A stretch of 32,831 nucleotides of DNA, taken from positions 1 through 32,831 of the IMG/VR virus record IMGVR_UViG_3300045431_000463; one strand, written 5' to 3'. The notes under the pieces were generated by a model. It had not been told where the DNA came from and did no database searches. It saw only the letters and a program-made list of their open reading frames with translations. This document shows, in pieces, positions 8,901 through 14,854 of the stretch. A program made the translations under genes and the position numbers. Positions within the stretch are counted from its first letter, which is position 1, and every line of letters begins with the position of its first letter. This DNA comes from a virus.

Positions 8901-9017
8901 ATCTTTGAGTAAGGAACGTAAACGGTCACGATCCGATTGCGAGTCGTTTTGTGTGACATTGCCAGCTATACCTTGCGCAATGCTTTGCGTTAAACGATCA
9001 TAATCAATTTCTGCCAT
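5994..9017 (-). CDS. Tail tape-measure-like protein
   Basis: A tape measure sets tail length by spanning the tail tube lumen. The 1007 residues fit: charged helical N-terminus (1-120), Gly-rich hydrophobic segment (about 160-225), long helical middle, second Gly/Val/Ala-rich hydrophobic segment (about 625-715), and near residue 740 the motif YIVGEQGPELRIFE followed by GSIVPTN, seen in many tape measures. The C-terminal third contains duplicated blocks (NTLEKFADSI/NTLEEFAISL and the segment ending DDFRNVMSE). T4 gp29 has 590 residues. It lies directly before the portal gene, where T4 has the tail sheath and tube genes, and head to head with gp26. No ribosome site precedes the ATG. Confidence 0.82.
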   Translation of the reverse strand: MAEIDYDRLTQSIAQGIAGNVTQNDSQSDRDRLRSLLKDLDKFKSSLKNNSEAAARLSDIIKDNSLQYKDVSSTLNDLQKAIGNTENAEERRLLNAKKRDLEMAVGWEYTKRASATFARNLVSTGTQFANSLIGTSKDIINNLIQNSSDTRLFSNLFSSSIKILTGVAGAAGQMFGNLGGVIGNLVSIMFPRFGKVLGSLTEGLGKLFGSVIGIIGSVASQAVEIIFQQIETYARSFNTLNRAGAVFAGGLGDMLNTAHEGGLTLEQFSRVVSENSQNIASAGLGVTEGSRKLSKSLAQGGIEMQRRLMSLGYNVEEQAGLVAETMSRMAGLAGPLKASDREVAVQTEKYAQNLRLISSITGEDARKKMEAARQDLLNFRFQQQLNKLGQAQRDQVDQAFKTAPEAARKMAVEIANTGTIITPALAAFANISPEIKRLAEMLAEGARTGNISVKEVVEYLGENSDTIRQGLQKQESLATAAFARPDNQVLAEIARLSLGMLETVSKYTKDGVKAALANLDKGGQAADTDPLTNALVTIQQRAQELRVLVEEKISKLMHEFAQALTDNVNTIADGLKKLADSLDIKGVGGTISNVLERVNEVLGGLFNNFDKILEKLTNLTMTKDTAGTVGGVVGAGVGGTVGGVVGAGVGSKLGQGLVKEAGSTVTKTAVKKVTGAALGSVGALLGGGIGSVITGGAGYLLGDYIGEKIYDAFFQDTEKRASGGPINKNIPYIVGEQGPELRIFEKDGSIVPTNTFIDLLRGTSNSLTSFMYDMQRSVNSQTFANTLEKFADSIKFDPIMQFSRTFTNTLEEFAISLTRFVNNLSNLIIGLEIPRNTQIGNVENMLTALMNRDFLQISMPVAVSSIDQQNFLDDFRNVMSETTNIINMLKTASMNRELSQVSMPTAKSSIDQQNFLDDFRNVMSEITNSAINGSEKAVAEISAQLGKTVSDLMSATTMTKDTNVVDLTRTMQDQYHFQETSMRQQYEMLSVLNEMRSIQQQILSIST
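6242..6429. repeat. 132-bp direct duplication inside the tape-measure gene
   Basis: A 56-base segment occurs identically at 6242-6297 and 6374-6429, with similar flanks, giving a 132-base (44-codon) period. It encodes two copies of a block containing SIDQQNFLDDFRNVMSE. Exact DNA identity inside otherwise diverged copies points to recent duplication or gene conversion. Confidence 0.85.
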
Positions 9018-9027
9018 TTTTTTAAAT

Positions 9028-9035
9028 AATAAATA
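9028..9035 (+). promoter_or_regulatory. Possible late promoter for gp26
   Basis: AATAAATA, 7 of 8 bases of the T4 late consensus, ends 37 bases before the gp26 ATG. That distance fits a normal leader. It faces a similar motif on the other strand at 9054-9061. Confidence 0.45.
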
Positions 9036-9053
9036 TCTATCTACATATCAATT

Positions 9054-9061
9054 TATTTATG
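9054..9061 (-). promoter_or_regulatory. Possible late promoter for the head gene block
   Basis: Read leftward this is CATAAATA, 7 of 8 bases of the T4 late consensus, ending 36 bases before the tape-measure ATG. It is the only candidate upstream of the whole leftward head block. Confidence 0.45.
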
Positions 9062-9072
9062 GAAAAATTACC

Positions 9073-9918
9073 ATGGAACAGCTACCTTTTAATCCCTTGA
9101 GTCGTTATTTTCGCCAACCTGTTATCTACTTAAAATTGCCCAGTGATGGGAAATGGTGGTCTCCAGAATCTTTAGATATTCCTGAAAATAGAGAGTTACC
9201 CATTTATCCTATGACTGCACGCGATGAAATCATATTAAAAACTCCAGATGCTCTCATGAATGGTCAAGGTATGGTCGATGTAATACAAAGTTGTATCCCA
9301 AATATCAAAAATGCCTGGTCATGTCCTAGTGTTGATTTAGATGCTATTTTAATTGCTATACGTTTGGCTACTTACGGTAATAATATGGATTTTGAAAGTA
9401 AATGTACTAACTGTGGTACTAAAAATCTACATGGTATCAATCTCAACGAATCGTTGGCTTCTATAAAATGCCCAGATTTTAGTAACCATGCACGGTATAA
9501 AGATCTTAAAATACAATTAAAACCACAAAATTATAAACAAATTAGCGGGGCAGGACAGATTACTTACGAAGAACAACGTATTAATAGCACTTTAATTGAT
9601 CAAAATCTTCCAAATGCAGAAAAAAATAGTATACTTACAGAAAGTATAAAACGTTTAATAGATTTAGGCATTCAGGCCTGTAGCAATAGCACAGAATATA
9701 TAGAAGTAAATGGTCAACAAGTAACGAATCGTGAATTCATTGATCAATTTTATAAAAATGCCGAAGCAGAAGTAATTAAATCACTACAGACCAAAATTAA
9801 AGAAATTGCAGAGCGTAATGTTATGCCACCATTTAGTCTTAAATGTGAAAACTGTCATACTGTTTATGAAGCAGAATTAAACTTTGACTACTCAAGTTTT
9901 TTCGCGCAAGGCTTTTAA
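9073..9918 (+). CDS. 26: Baseplate hub assembly protein, T4 gp26-like
   Basis: In T4, gp26 helps assemble the baseplate hub around the tape measure. The 281-residue protein begins with the family pattern PLSRYFRQPVIYLKLPSDGKWW (residues 8-29), followed by LPIYPMTARDEIILKTPDAL. Two CxxC pairs (C111/C114 and C258/C261) should form a zinc ribbon. It lies head to head with the tape-measure gene. The last codons, Ser-Phe-Phe, lie on a -1 slippery heptamer (9897-9903), so part of the ribosomes probably continue into the next frame and make a fusion of about 354 residues. The ribosome site is modest (ATGGA, about ten bases before the ATG). Confidence 0.87.
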   Translation: MEQLPFNPLSRYFRQPVIYLKLPSDGKWWSPESLDIPENRELPIYPMTARDEIILKTPDALMNGQGMVDVIQSCIPNIKNAWSCPSVDLDAILIAIRLATYGNNMDFESKCTNCGTKNLHGINLNESLASIKCPDFSNHARYKDLKIQLKPQNYKQISGAGQITYEEQRINSTLIDQNLPNAEKNSILTESIKRLIDLGIQACSNSTEYIEVNGQQVTNREFIDQFYKNAEAEVIKSLQTKIKEIAERNVMPPFSLKCENCHTVYEAELNFDYSSFFAQGF

Positions 9919-10136
9919 CCTTCAAAACCGAAGCAGAGATCATAGCATTTTTAAATAACTATGATCAAGAGATAAAAGCCTTTAAAGAAGAACTGCTGCG
10001 TATATGTTGGTTTATGCGGGGAGGAATTACATACAACGAAATCATGCAAATGAGTATAACTGAAAGAGAAATTATTGCTAATATTATTAAAAGCAATTTA
10101 GAAATTACCAAAGAATCTAAAATTCCATTTTTTTAA
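9888..10136 (+). CDS. Frameshift-reached extension of gp26, in the gp51 position
   Basis: This frame is open from 9888 to the TAA at 10134-10136 but has no ATG, GTG or TTG before an internal Met codon deep in the conserved part. Its product, from about FKTEAEIIAFLNNYDQEI, continues with ICWFMRGGITYNEIMQMSI and ends with a short acidic/basic helix and IPFF. It reads as genuine protein and, from memory, resembles small proteins after gp26 in T4-like marine phages; T4 has gene 51, another hub assembly factor, here. The only way in without a rare start codon is a -1 slip at 9897-9903, giving a gp26 fusion. An unusual start codon is the alternative. Confidence 0.72.
   Translation, partial: LLKFFRARLLTFKTEAEIIAFLNNYDQEIKAFKEELLRICWFMRGGITYNEIMQMSITEREIIANIIKSNLEITKESKIPFF
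9897..9903 (+). promoter_or_regulatory. -1 ribosomal frameshift site T TTT TTC
   Basis: In the gp26 frame the bases read T TTT TTC, a perfect X XXY YYZ heptamer. It lies inside the only 28-base window where a slip could work, between the upstream stop of the -1 frame (9885-9887) and the gp26 stop (9916-9918). Seven bases downstream a weak 5-bp stem (9911-9915 with 9930-9934) is possible. No strong pseudoknot is apparent. Confidence 0.65.
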
Positions 10137-10153
10137 GATTTGCTCTGCAAATC
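10137..10153 (+). repeat. Perfect 7-bp hairpin directly after the gp26/gp51 unit
   Basis: GATTTGC pairs with GCAAATC around a TCT loop, starting on the base after the stop codon. Its 5' arm can instead pair over nine bases with 10241-10249, so it may belong to an alternative fold together with the downstream hairpins. Confidence 0.6.
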
Positions 10154-10154
10154 T

Positions 10155-10187
10155 ATTTCTTTCGCTTGCGCTCAGAAATTTTTTTTA
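10155..10187 (+). terminator. Terminator of the gp26/gp51 transcript
   Basis: ATTTCT (10155-10160) pairs with AGAAAT (10174-10179) over an inner part that can form a small CG-closed loop, followed by a run of eight T (10179-10186). Orientation and T-run fit rightward termination. Leftward there is no T-run, so it should not stop the nuclease transcript. Confidence 0.65.
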
Positions 10188-10224
10188 TTTTCTTTAGTTT
10201 AAATATTCATCCAGATAATTCAGT

Positions 10225-10526
10225 CATAATTTGCCCGTTTAGAGCAAATTATGCCTGGTGCATTCATCCGAGTGCATCAGTCACTGATCTGGTAGAGCCG
10301 ATATTATGTCGGGAGGCGGTTGACCTGTACCCCCACGCTCTAGCCTTTGCATGTCAACGGAACCTTCATTGCACCGATCAGCAGCACAAATCAAGCCTAC
10401 GGTTGTATCTTTTTCACAGAGCCGTAATCATTTGAGACCTAAAGTTGGTTTCTATTCTTGCAATGCTCAAGATCCGACGGTAAATTAATACAGTCTCAAT
10501 GAGAGTCGAGCAGCCCCGACCAAACA
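10225..10526 (+). ncRNA. Candidate structured non-coding RNA
   Basis: About 300 bases without a convincing protein, visibly richer in GC than the surrounding genes and full of pairings. Hairpins: 10225-10234/10244-10253 (10 bp); 10255-10265/10270-10280 (11 bp, ATCC loop); 10398-10403/10421-10426; 10434-10439/10447-10452; 10457-10460/10468-10471; 10505-10508/10517-10520. An outer helix 10284-10289/10376-10381 encloses an adjacent helix 10291-10298/10337-10345 (one bulged G). GTTGAC (10319-10324) inside it can pair with GTCAAC (10353-10358) as a pseudoknot. Several stems need G-U pairs that exist only on the + strand, which sets the orientation. The promoter is unclear (TTTAAATA at 10198-10205 is a weak late-type match). 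I recognise no known RNA family. Confidence 0.42.
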
Positions 10527-10546
10527 CTATTGCATGTTAACGGCAC
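10347..10546. repeat. 17-base imperfect direct repeats bounding part of the RNA-like region
   Basis: TTGCATGTcAACGGaAC at 10347-10363 recurs as TTGCATGTtAACGGcAC at 10530-10546 (15 of 17 identical). The second copy overlaps the stop codon of the nuclease gene. The repeat could mark an insertion or deletion boundary, or a shared RNA element. Confidence 0.5.
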
Positions 10547-11043
10547 AAGGCCGCAATTAATTCTTTGTTATTGTTAAGAAATTGTTCTAAATCGAAGATT
10601 TGCCAGACTTGGTGTTGTGATTTATAAGTGAATGAGCTAAGGGTTTGGTCCCAATGAGAATTATATGGTACTGCTATAAATGTGCCTTTTCGATTGAATT
10701 TCATAAACAACATATTAAAATCGCCCTCGTCGGCCACTTCTAACATTTGTTCAATCCATGCATCTAATTGTCGACATGAGCCTGTGAATAATTGATAAAA
10801 TGGAAAATCTGCATAATTTTTTACTTCGACATTCATACGAACAAAACTGGGTCCTGGAACTATGTCGCCTTTGCTGTGCCTAATTTGAGCTTCTGATAAT
10901 GTATCTTTTCTATATGTATTGCGACCACCAATATAAGCACCAGAGTTGGTAACACGAATGAAGCTTTCTCCAAATAAATCAGATAACTTTTTAGCTACAT
11001 CGCGTTCAAAACTACTTCCTTTGTTCTTACTTTTTGATGGCAT
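10537..11043 (-). CDS. PD-(D/E)XK nuclease, Holliday-junction-resolvase-like
   Basis: The 168-residue protein has the order of active-site groups seen in Hjc-type and related phage resolvases: Glu13 in GSSFERDVAKKL, Asp60 in SKGDIVPG, then Glu73-Val-Lys75 in NVEVKNY, the E-x-K core. A downstream Gln/Asp helix (QLDAWIEQ, 92-99) resembles the usual fourth helix. The likely role is cutting branched DNA made during recombination-dependent replication, a job done in T4 by the unrelated gp49. It is last in the leftward block behind gp46 and gp47. The substrate is not shown by the sequence. There is no clear ribosome site or terminator. Confidence 0.75.
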   Translation of the reverse strand: MPSKSKNKGSSFERDVAKKLSDLFGESFIRVTNSGAYIGGRNTYRKDTLSEAQIRHSKGDIVPGPSFVRMNVEVKNYADFPFYQLFTGSCRQLDAWIEQMLEVADEGDFNMLFMKFNRKGTFIAVPYNSHWDQTLSSFTYKSQHQVWQIFDLEQFLNNNKELIAALCR

Positions 11044-11125
11044 TGGTTACTTGTTGATTGTTAAATGTTGAGGTTTTTAAGAAAATGTCATTTATTATTT
11101 GTAATGTTTTGTTCGTCCCAAAATC

Positions 11126-12892
11126 CTATACTTCTACTTCATTGCTGTATGTGGTAAATCCGTTCTGTTTTGTCACACGCAGTATATTACTGACTCTACT
11201 AATTAGCTCGTCTCTGTGACTTACTAACCAAACACTTTTTCGAGTATCTCTACTAAATTTCTTAAGTATGGCCAAACTACTTTCCATGCCCGAAGCATCT
11301 AAACCCGAATCCACTAGTTCGTCAACGAACAGTAAATTCATTCTGTGATACAAACTTTCGTAAACATCTCGAAATGCCCAGCTTAGACTCAGTATTAATC
11401 GATTGCGCTCTCCTCTTGAAAGATTATCAAAATCTAAATCTCTACCTAGTTCAGTGATTTCTACACTTAGATCATTTTTAAACTGTACTTGATGCGGTAA
11501 TCCAATTTTTTCTAAGTAATAACCAAGCCTTGTATTTAAGTAATTTAAGTTTTGATCAATAATTTTTTTCCGAATAAAACTATCTTTATTGGTCAATAAT
11601 TTTATTAAAAACTCTTCGTGTTCACGAATCTGTACCAGCTTGTTTATCTTGTTGTAACTGATTTCTACCAGTGCTGTGTTCCGCATTTCCAAAATTTGTT
11701 CAGCATAAGGATCAGTTTCTGCTAATTTATTAGCAATTTGTTGCTGTAATCCAGCTAAAGTAGCACGATGTTCGATGGCTTCGCTTTCTCTATCATAAAA
11801 CACAGTGGGTCTAATACCTAGCTCACCTAGTTCAACGATCTGAGACTGTAGTCTGGCAAATTCAGATTTTGCTTTACCTATTAGATATTCACTTTCTACA
11901 CGATCCTGTCTGCGTTCTGCCAGTGTTTGAGCTTGTTTATGATCATGTATATCTTGCCCACAGGCATGACATTTATGATTTTCTAGTGCCAGTATTTCAC
12001 GATCCAGTCTGGCTAGAGTTTTATGCTCTCGAGAAATTTCAATTTCGGTTCTACGAATGTCGGCTGTGATTTGAATAATTTGTTGTTGGCGACGACTGTA
12101 GTCGGTTAGTTTTCTGTGTGCTTGAATTTCTGCATCAATATCAATTTGATTTAGCTGATCATAGGCTAACTGTAGTTCTTGTATGTCTGTGGTATGTTTT
12201 TGAATCCATAGTGTTTGTCTACGGCTCAAAGAGGCAATTTGTTCTTCGATTCGTTTATTAGCATCAATTTGTGCACGAATATCGGCTTCGGCTTGTGCAA
12301 TGGCTTCTTTACTGGCTCTTATCCGTTCTTTAAGAGTATCGGCCTTTTCACTAAGTAAAGTAATACCCAATAACTGTTCTATGATTTCACGTTGTTCGTT
12401 GGCACGTAAACTTAAAAAAGGCAAGGTATAGGTATTAAGAGCCACTATATGCTGGAACATGGTATGACTCATGTTCAAAAGTTTTTCAATTGCAGCCTGG
12501 GTTTCCCTACTGTCTCCTTGACTTTCGTCGGTGGCACACTGTTCCTGTCCGCTGACATAGAACTTAAGCATGTTAGGTTTACGACCGCGTTCAATACGAT
12601 AATCAATACCATCTTTTTCTAATTCTACAGTGACCAACATGTTCTTGTCGTTGGTCCGGTTGATTAGATTATCTTTCTTGATATTGGTTAGAGCTTGTCC
12701 ATACAAGGCATAACTAACAATGTTTAGCAAGGCCGATTTGCCTGTGCCATTGCGAGCACCAGCATCATCGCCGCCTAGATCTAGATTTTCTCCTAGAATC
12801 AGTGTAAGATCATTACGATTAAGATTGACACTTTGAGTGACGTTACCTATGCTGAGAAAATTTCGTGCTGTTATTGATTTTATTATGATCAT
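11126..12892 (-). CDS. 46: Recombination endonuclease subunit, T4 gp46 / SbcC / Rad50-like ATPase
   Basis: This is the ATPase partner of gp47; the complex resects double-strand ends for recombination-dependent replication. With the ATG at 12890-12892 it has 588 residues. Visible parts: Walker A GARNGTGKS (about 45-53), long coiled coil, zinc hook CHAC (about 307-310), second coiled coil, ABC signature LSRGERNRL (about 485), Walker B LLFVDELVDSGLD (about 520) and a histidine switch VSHRDEL. The ATG overlaps the gp47 stop by one base (TGATG), indicating translational coupling. An in-frame TTG one codon upstream (12895) is a less likely start. Confidence 0.96.
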   Translation of the reverse strand: MIIIKSITARNFLSIGNVTQSVNLNRNDLTLILGENLDLGGDDAGARNGTGKSALLNIVSYALYGQALTNIKKDNLINRTNDKNMLVTVELEKDGIDYRIERGRKPNMLKFYVSGQEQCATDESQGDSRETQAAIEKLLNMSHTMFQHIVALNTYTLPFLSLRANEQREIIEQLLGITLLSEKADTLKERIRASKEAIAQAEADIRAQIDANKRIEEQIASLSRRQTLWIQKHTTDIQELQLAYDQLNQIDIDAEIQAHRKLTDYSRRQQQIIQITADIRRTEIEISREHKTLARLDREILALENHKCHACGQDIHDHKQAQTLAERRQDRVESEYLIGKAKSEFARLQSQIVELGELGIRPTVFYDRESEAIEHRATLAGLQQQIANKLAETDPYAEQILEMRNTALVEISYNKINKLVQIREHEEFLIKLLTNKDSFIRKKIIDQNLNYLNTRLGYYLEKIGLPHQVQFKNDLSVEITELGRDLDFDNLSRGERNRLILSLSWAFRDVYESLYHRMNLLFVDELVDSGLDASGMESSLAILKKFSRDTRKSVWLVSHRDELISRVSNILRVTKQNGFTTYSNEVEV

Positions 12893-13908
12893 CAAAGAGT
12901 TCGATATATTTCTAATAGTAGGTTAGTATTATATTGGTTACTTTCTATAGCAGTCAATGATGAATTCACGATTTGATCCACGCTTTGGAAAGTTATATTT
13001 CCTAACATAATCTGTGTTTCTAGATCGGCCTGTGTGTTAGGAATCAATTTGATTTCTCTACATCCGTATTCATTCATAAAAGTATCACGCAGGAATCCTG
13101 CTTCTTCGTATGTAATATCAATGTTTAAGTTAATTCTAGCATGAGTATTCTTTTTAAGCATTGTTGCTGGATTATCTAGTACGGTACTGAGATCATACAC
13201 ACGATATACGGGCTGGTCGGGCCATGTATGATATTCAGGATCCTGTCCCCATTCTAAAATCATCAGTCCACGTAGATCATCGCCGGCATCGGCATAGTTG
13301 TGCGGAAAACAATTACCAATATAGGTAATATTTTGCTGTGTTTGTCGTTTATGAAAGTGTCCTGTAAACACATGATCAAACCCTACAAAATGATCATGAC
13401 GTATTTCGCCATAGTCTGGCATGGCAATCATGGCGTTCATTAAATAACCAGGTAGTTCAAAGTGTCCAAAACAATATTTGGCCTTAAGTTGAGGAATACG
13501 TTTATAGTCATTGGCTACTAACCATGGAGCAATAACTACATCGCCTTGTTTAAACCAGTCATTGATTATTTTAACATTTGGAAGATGTCTTGCCCACTCC
13601 ACGGATTGAATATCTCTACGGTCGCGATAATAAAGATCATGATTTCCGGGAATAAAATATACTTGATCAAAATTGGCATTTAGATGTTCTAATGCTCGTA
13701 GACTGTAATTCAGCGTTACGATATTTATACTAGCCCTGTTATTGTGCCAATCGCCCAAGAACATGGCTGTTTCACAGTTGTGTTTACGAGCAGTCTCGGT
13801 GGCCCATTTGATAAATTTCAAACAATCTTCGTTGTGAATTTGGCTGTTGCTTTTGAGACCAAAGTGTATGTCAGTAAAGATAGCAGCACGGCGAAATAAG
13901 TTGATCAT
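12892..13908 (-). CDS. 47: Recombination endonuclease subunit, T4 gp47 / SbcD / Mre11-like nuclease
   Basis: This is the nuclease subunit of the gp46/gp47 complex. The 338 residues (T4: 339) carry all the metallophosphoesterase motifs: D13-x-H15 (FTDIHFG), GDWHNNR with D53 and H55, GNHD (N89, H90, D91), then GHFE and finally GHFHKR. These bind the two metal ions. It overlaps gp46 by one base and follows gp55 with a 46-base gap that contains a sigma70-like promoter. No ribosome site is visible before the ATG. Confidence 0.96.
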   Translation of the reverse strand: MINLFRRAAIFTDIHFGLKSNSQIHNEDCLKFIKWATETARKHNCETAMFLGDWHNNRASINIVTLNYSLRALEHLNANFDQVYFIPGNHDLYYRDRRDIQSVEWARHLPNVKIINDWFKQGDVVIAPWLVANDYKRIPQLKAKYCFGHFELPGYLMNAMIAMPDYGEIRHDHFVGFDHVFTGHFHKRQTQQNITYIGNCFPHNYADAGDDLRGLMILEWGQDPEYHTWPDQPVYRVYDLSTVLDNPATMLKKNTHARINLNIDITYEEAGFLRDTFMNEYGCREIKLIPNTQADLETQIMLGNITFQSVDQIVNSSLTAIESNQYNTNLLLEIYRTL

Positions 13909-13910
13909 AG

Positions 13911-13939
13911 ATTATAGTATAACATGATTTATAGCGCAA
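13911..13939 (-). promoter_or_regulatory. Possible sigma70-type promoter for gp47
   Basis: Read leftward: TTGCGC (13934-13939), 17 bases, TATAAT (13911-13916). The -10 is perfect, the -35 matches 4 of 6. It would start transcription at or next to the gp47 ATG, so the mRNA would be nearly leaderless, which lowers confidence. Confidence 0.35.
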
Positions 13940-13954
13940 GGTCTATAAAAACTG

Positions 13955-14827
13955 CTAGTCATGTTCGCCGTCGTGATGGTGTCCTGTGTTCATGCCCTGC
14001 CGTGTATAACTAGGATTCAATCCATTGATTTCTAAAATATCATCGCGTAAGTTTTGATTACGTTTTTCAATATTGAGCACACGAGTAAATGAATTGGTAA
14101 TGGCTGCTGTGAAGTAAGCGAATGGATTTTGACTTTTACTTTCGTCAAACTGTAAGCCAATTTGGCTTAATTGCAGCAGTGCTTGACTACGCATTTCATC
14201 ATTGTAGGTATAACCTCGCCAGTTACTACGAGTAGCGTAACGCTCACACAGCCTTACAAACATAAACGCTAAAGTTTTTGTCATGGTTCCGTGATCTTTA
14301 CTCCAGCGACCGGTTTCAAGATCTCCTACCCAATGGCTTTTACCTACACAGTAAAATTCGCCCTGTGACGTGATCTTGTAATGTTGAAAAGGTGGAAAAT
14401 TGCATTTTACATGACTGGTTGATTCTATTATTTGAGGTTCGATGTCTTCGTATTCAATGTAGATTTTATCATCATCTTCTGGTTCAATCTTTTTAAACTT
14501 TTTAACAGCTTCATTTAAAATAGGTATATGTTCCCAGGTCATTAATCGAAAAACCACATCTGTGGTTTTAATTTCTGTTGATGAAACTAGAAATTCTTCT
14601 AATTTGCGTTTCTCGCCGCGATTAATAGCTGTTTCTAGAGACAGCTTTGCCAGTCGTTCGTTGCGATTTTCTTTGGCAATTTGAATAGTTTCAGCAGTGA
14701 TTGTGTTCAACTGATGCACTATCAAGTCATAGTCGGCGACGTCTGAATTTAAGTAACTACAATAGGTATTTTTACTACGATGTATTTCTTTGAGTATATC
14801 TTTGTTATTTAGGTAATTACTTTTAAT
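13955..14827 (-). CDS. 55: Late transcription sigma factor, T4 gp55-like, probable ATT start
   Basis: gp55 directs host RNA polymerase to TATAAATA late promoters. The core is recognisable at about residues 200-260 of the long form: SNWRGYTYNDEMRSQALLQL, then FDESKSQNPFAYFTAAITNSF and IEKRNQ, matching the DNA-binding core of T4 gp55. From the first ordinary start (TTG at 14725) the product would lack its N-terminus. The frame stays open upstream and encodes KSNYLNNKDILKEIHRSK, like T4 gp55's N-terminal YVNNKELLQ. AAGGAG at 14836-14841 points to ATT at 14825-14827, giving 290 residues (T4: 185). About 120 residues are inserted between N-terminus and core. The tail is His/Asp-rich (GHHHDGEHD). 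Confidence 0.85.
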   Translation of the reverse strand: MKSNYLNNKDILKEIHRSKNTYCSYLNSDVADYDLIVHQLNTITAETIQIAKENRNERLAKLSLETAINRGEKRKLEEFLVSSTEIKTTDVVFRLMTWEHIPILNEAVKKFKKIEPEDDDKIYIEYEDIEPQIIESTSHVKCNFPPFQHYKITSQGEFYCVGKSHWVGDLETGRWSKDHGTMTKTLAFMFVRLCERYATRSNWRGYTYNDEMRSQALLQLSQIGLQFDESKSQNPFAYFTAAITNSFTRVLNIEKRNQNLRDDILEINGLNPSYTRQGMNTGHHHDGEHD

Positions 14828-14835
14828 TTTATTCT

Positions 14836-14841
14836 CTCCTT
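14836..14841 (-). promoter_or_regulatory. Strong ribosome binding site that sets the gp55 start
   Basis: Read leftward this is AAGGAG, eight bases before an in-frame ATT. It follows the in-frame stop TAA of the upstream sequence and lies about seven bases into the transcript predicted from the promoter at 14855-14882. No ATG, GTG or TTG is nearby in any frame. Confidence 0.75.
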
Positions 14842-14854
14842 ACCCATTATAGGG

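Noticed and set aside
10291-10320. Short likeness to bacterial 6S RNA (GAGCCGATATT)
   Set aside because: Only about 11 bases agree; there is no long closing helix with a central open bubble.
10281-10345. tRNA-like segment with TGGTAGAGC and a 7-base loop hairpin
   Set aside because: No acceptor stem, no T-arm GTTCRA, and the loop lacks U33; only the D-arm-like string fits.
10166-10435. 89-codon open frame on + within the RNA-like region
   Set aside because: It starts inside the terminator stem, has an erratic composition with no recognisable pattern and no ribosome site; the DNA is better explained by hairpins.
10457-10520. Group I intron core-like strings near GCTCAAGATCCGACGG
   Set aside because: The P7 and P3 pairings cannot be built, and the region follows a complete gene end rather than interrupting a gene.
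12893-12895. TTG as the start of gp46
   Set aside because: An ATG follows at once and overlaps the gp47 stop as TGATG, the more usual coupled start.
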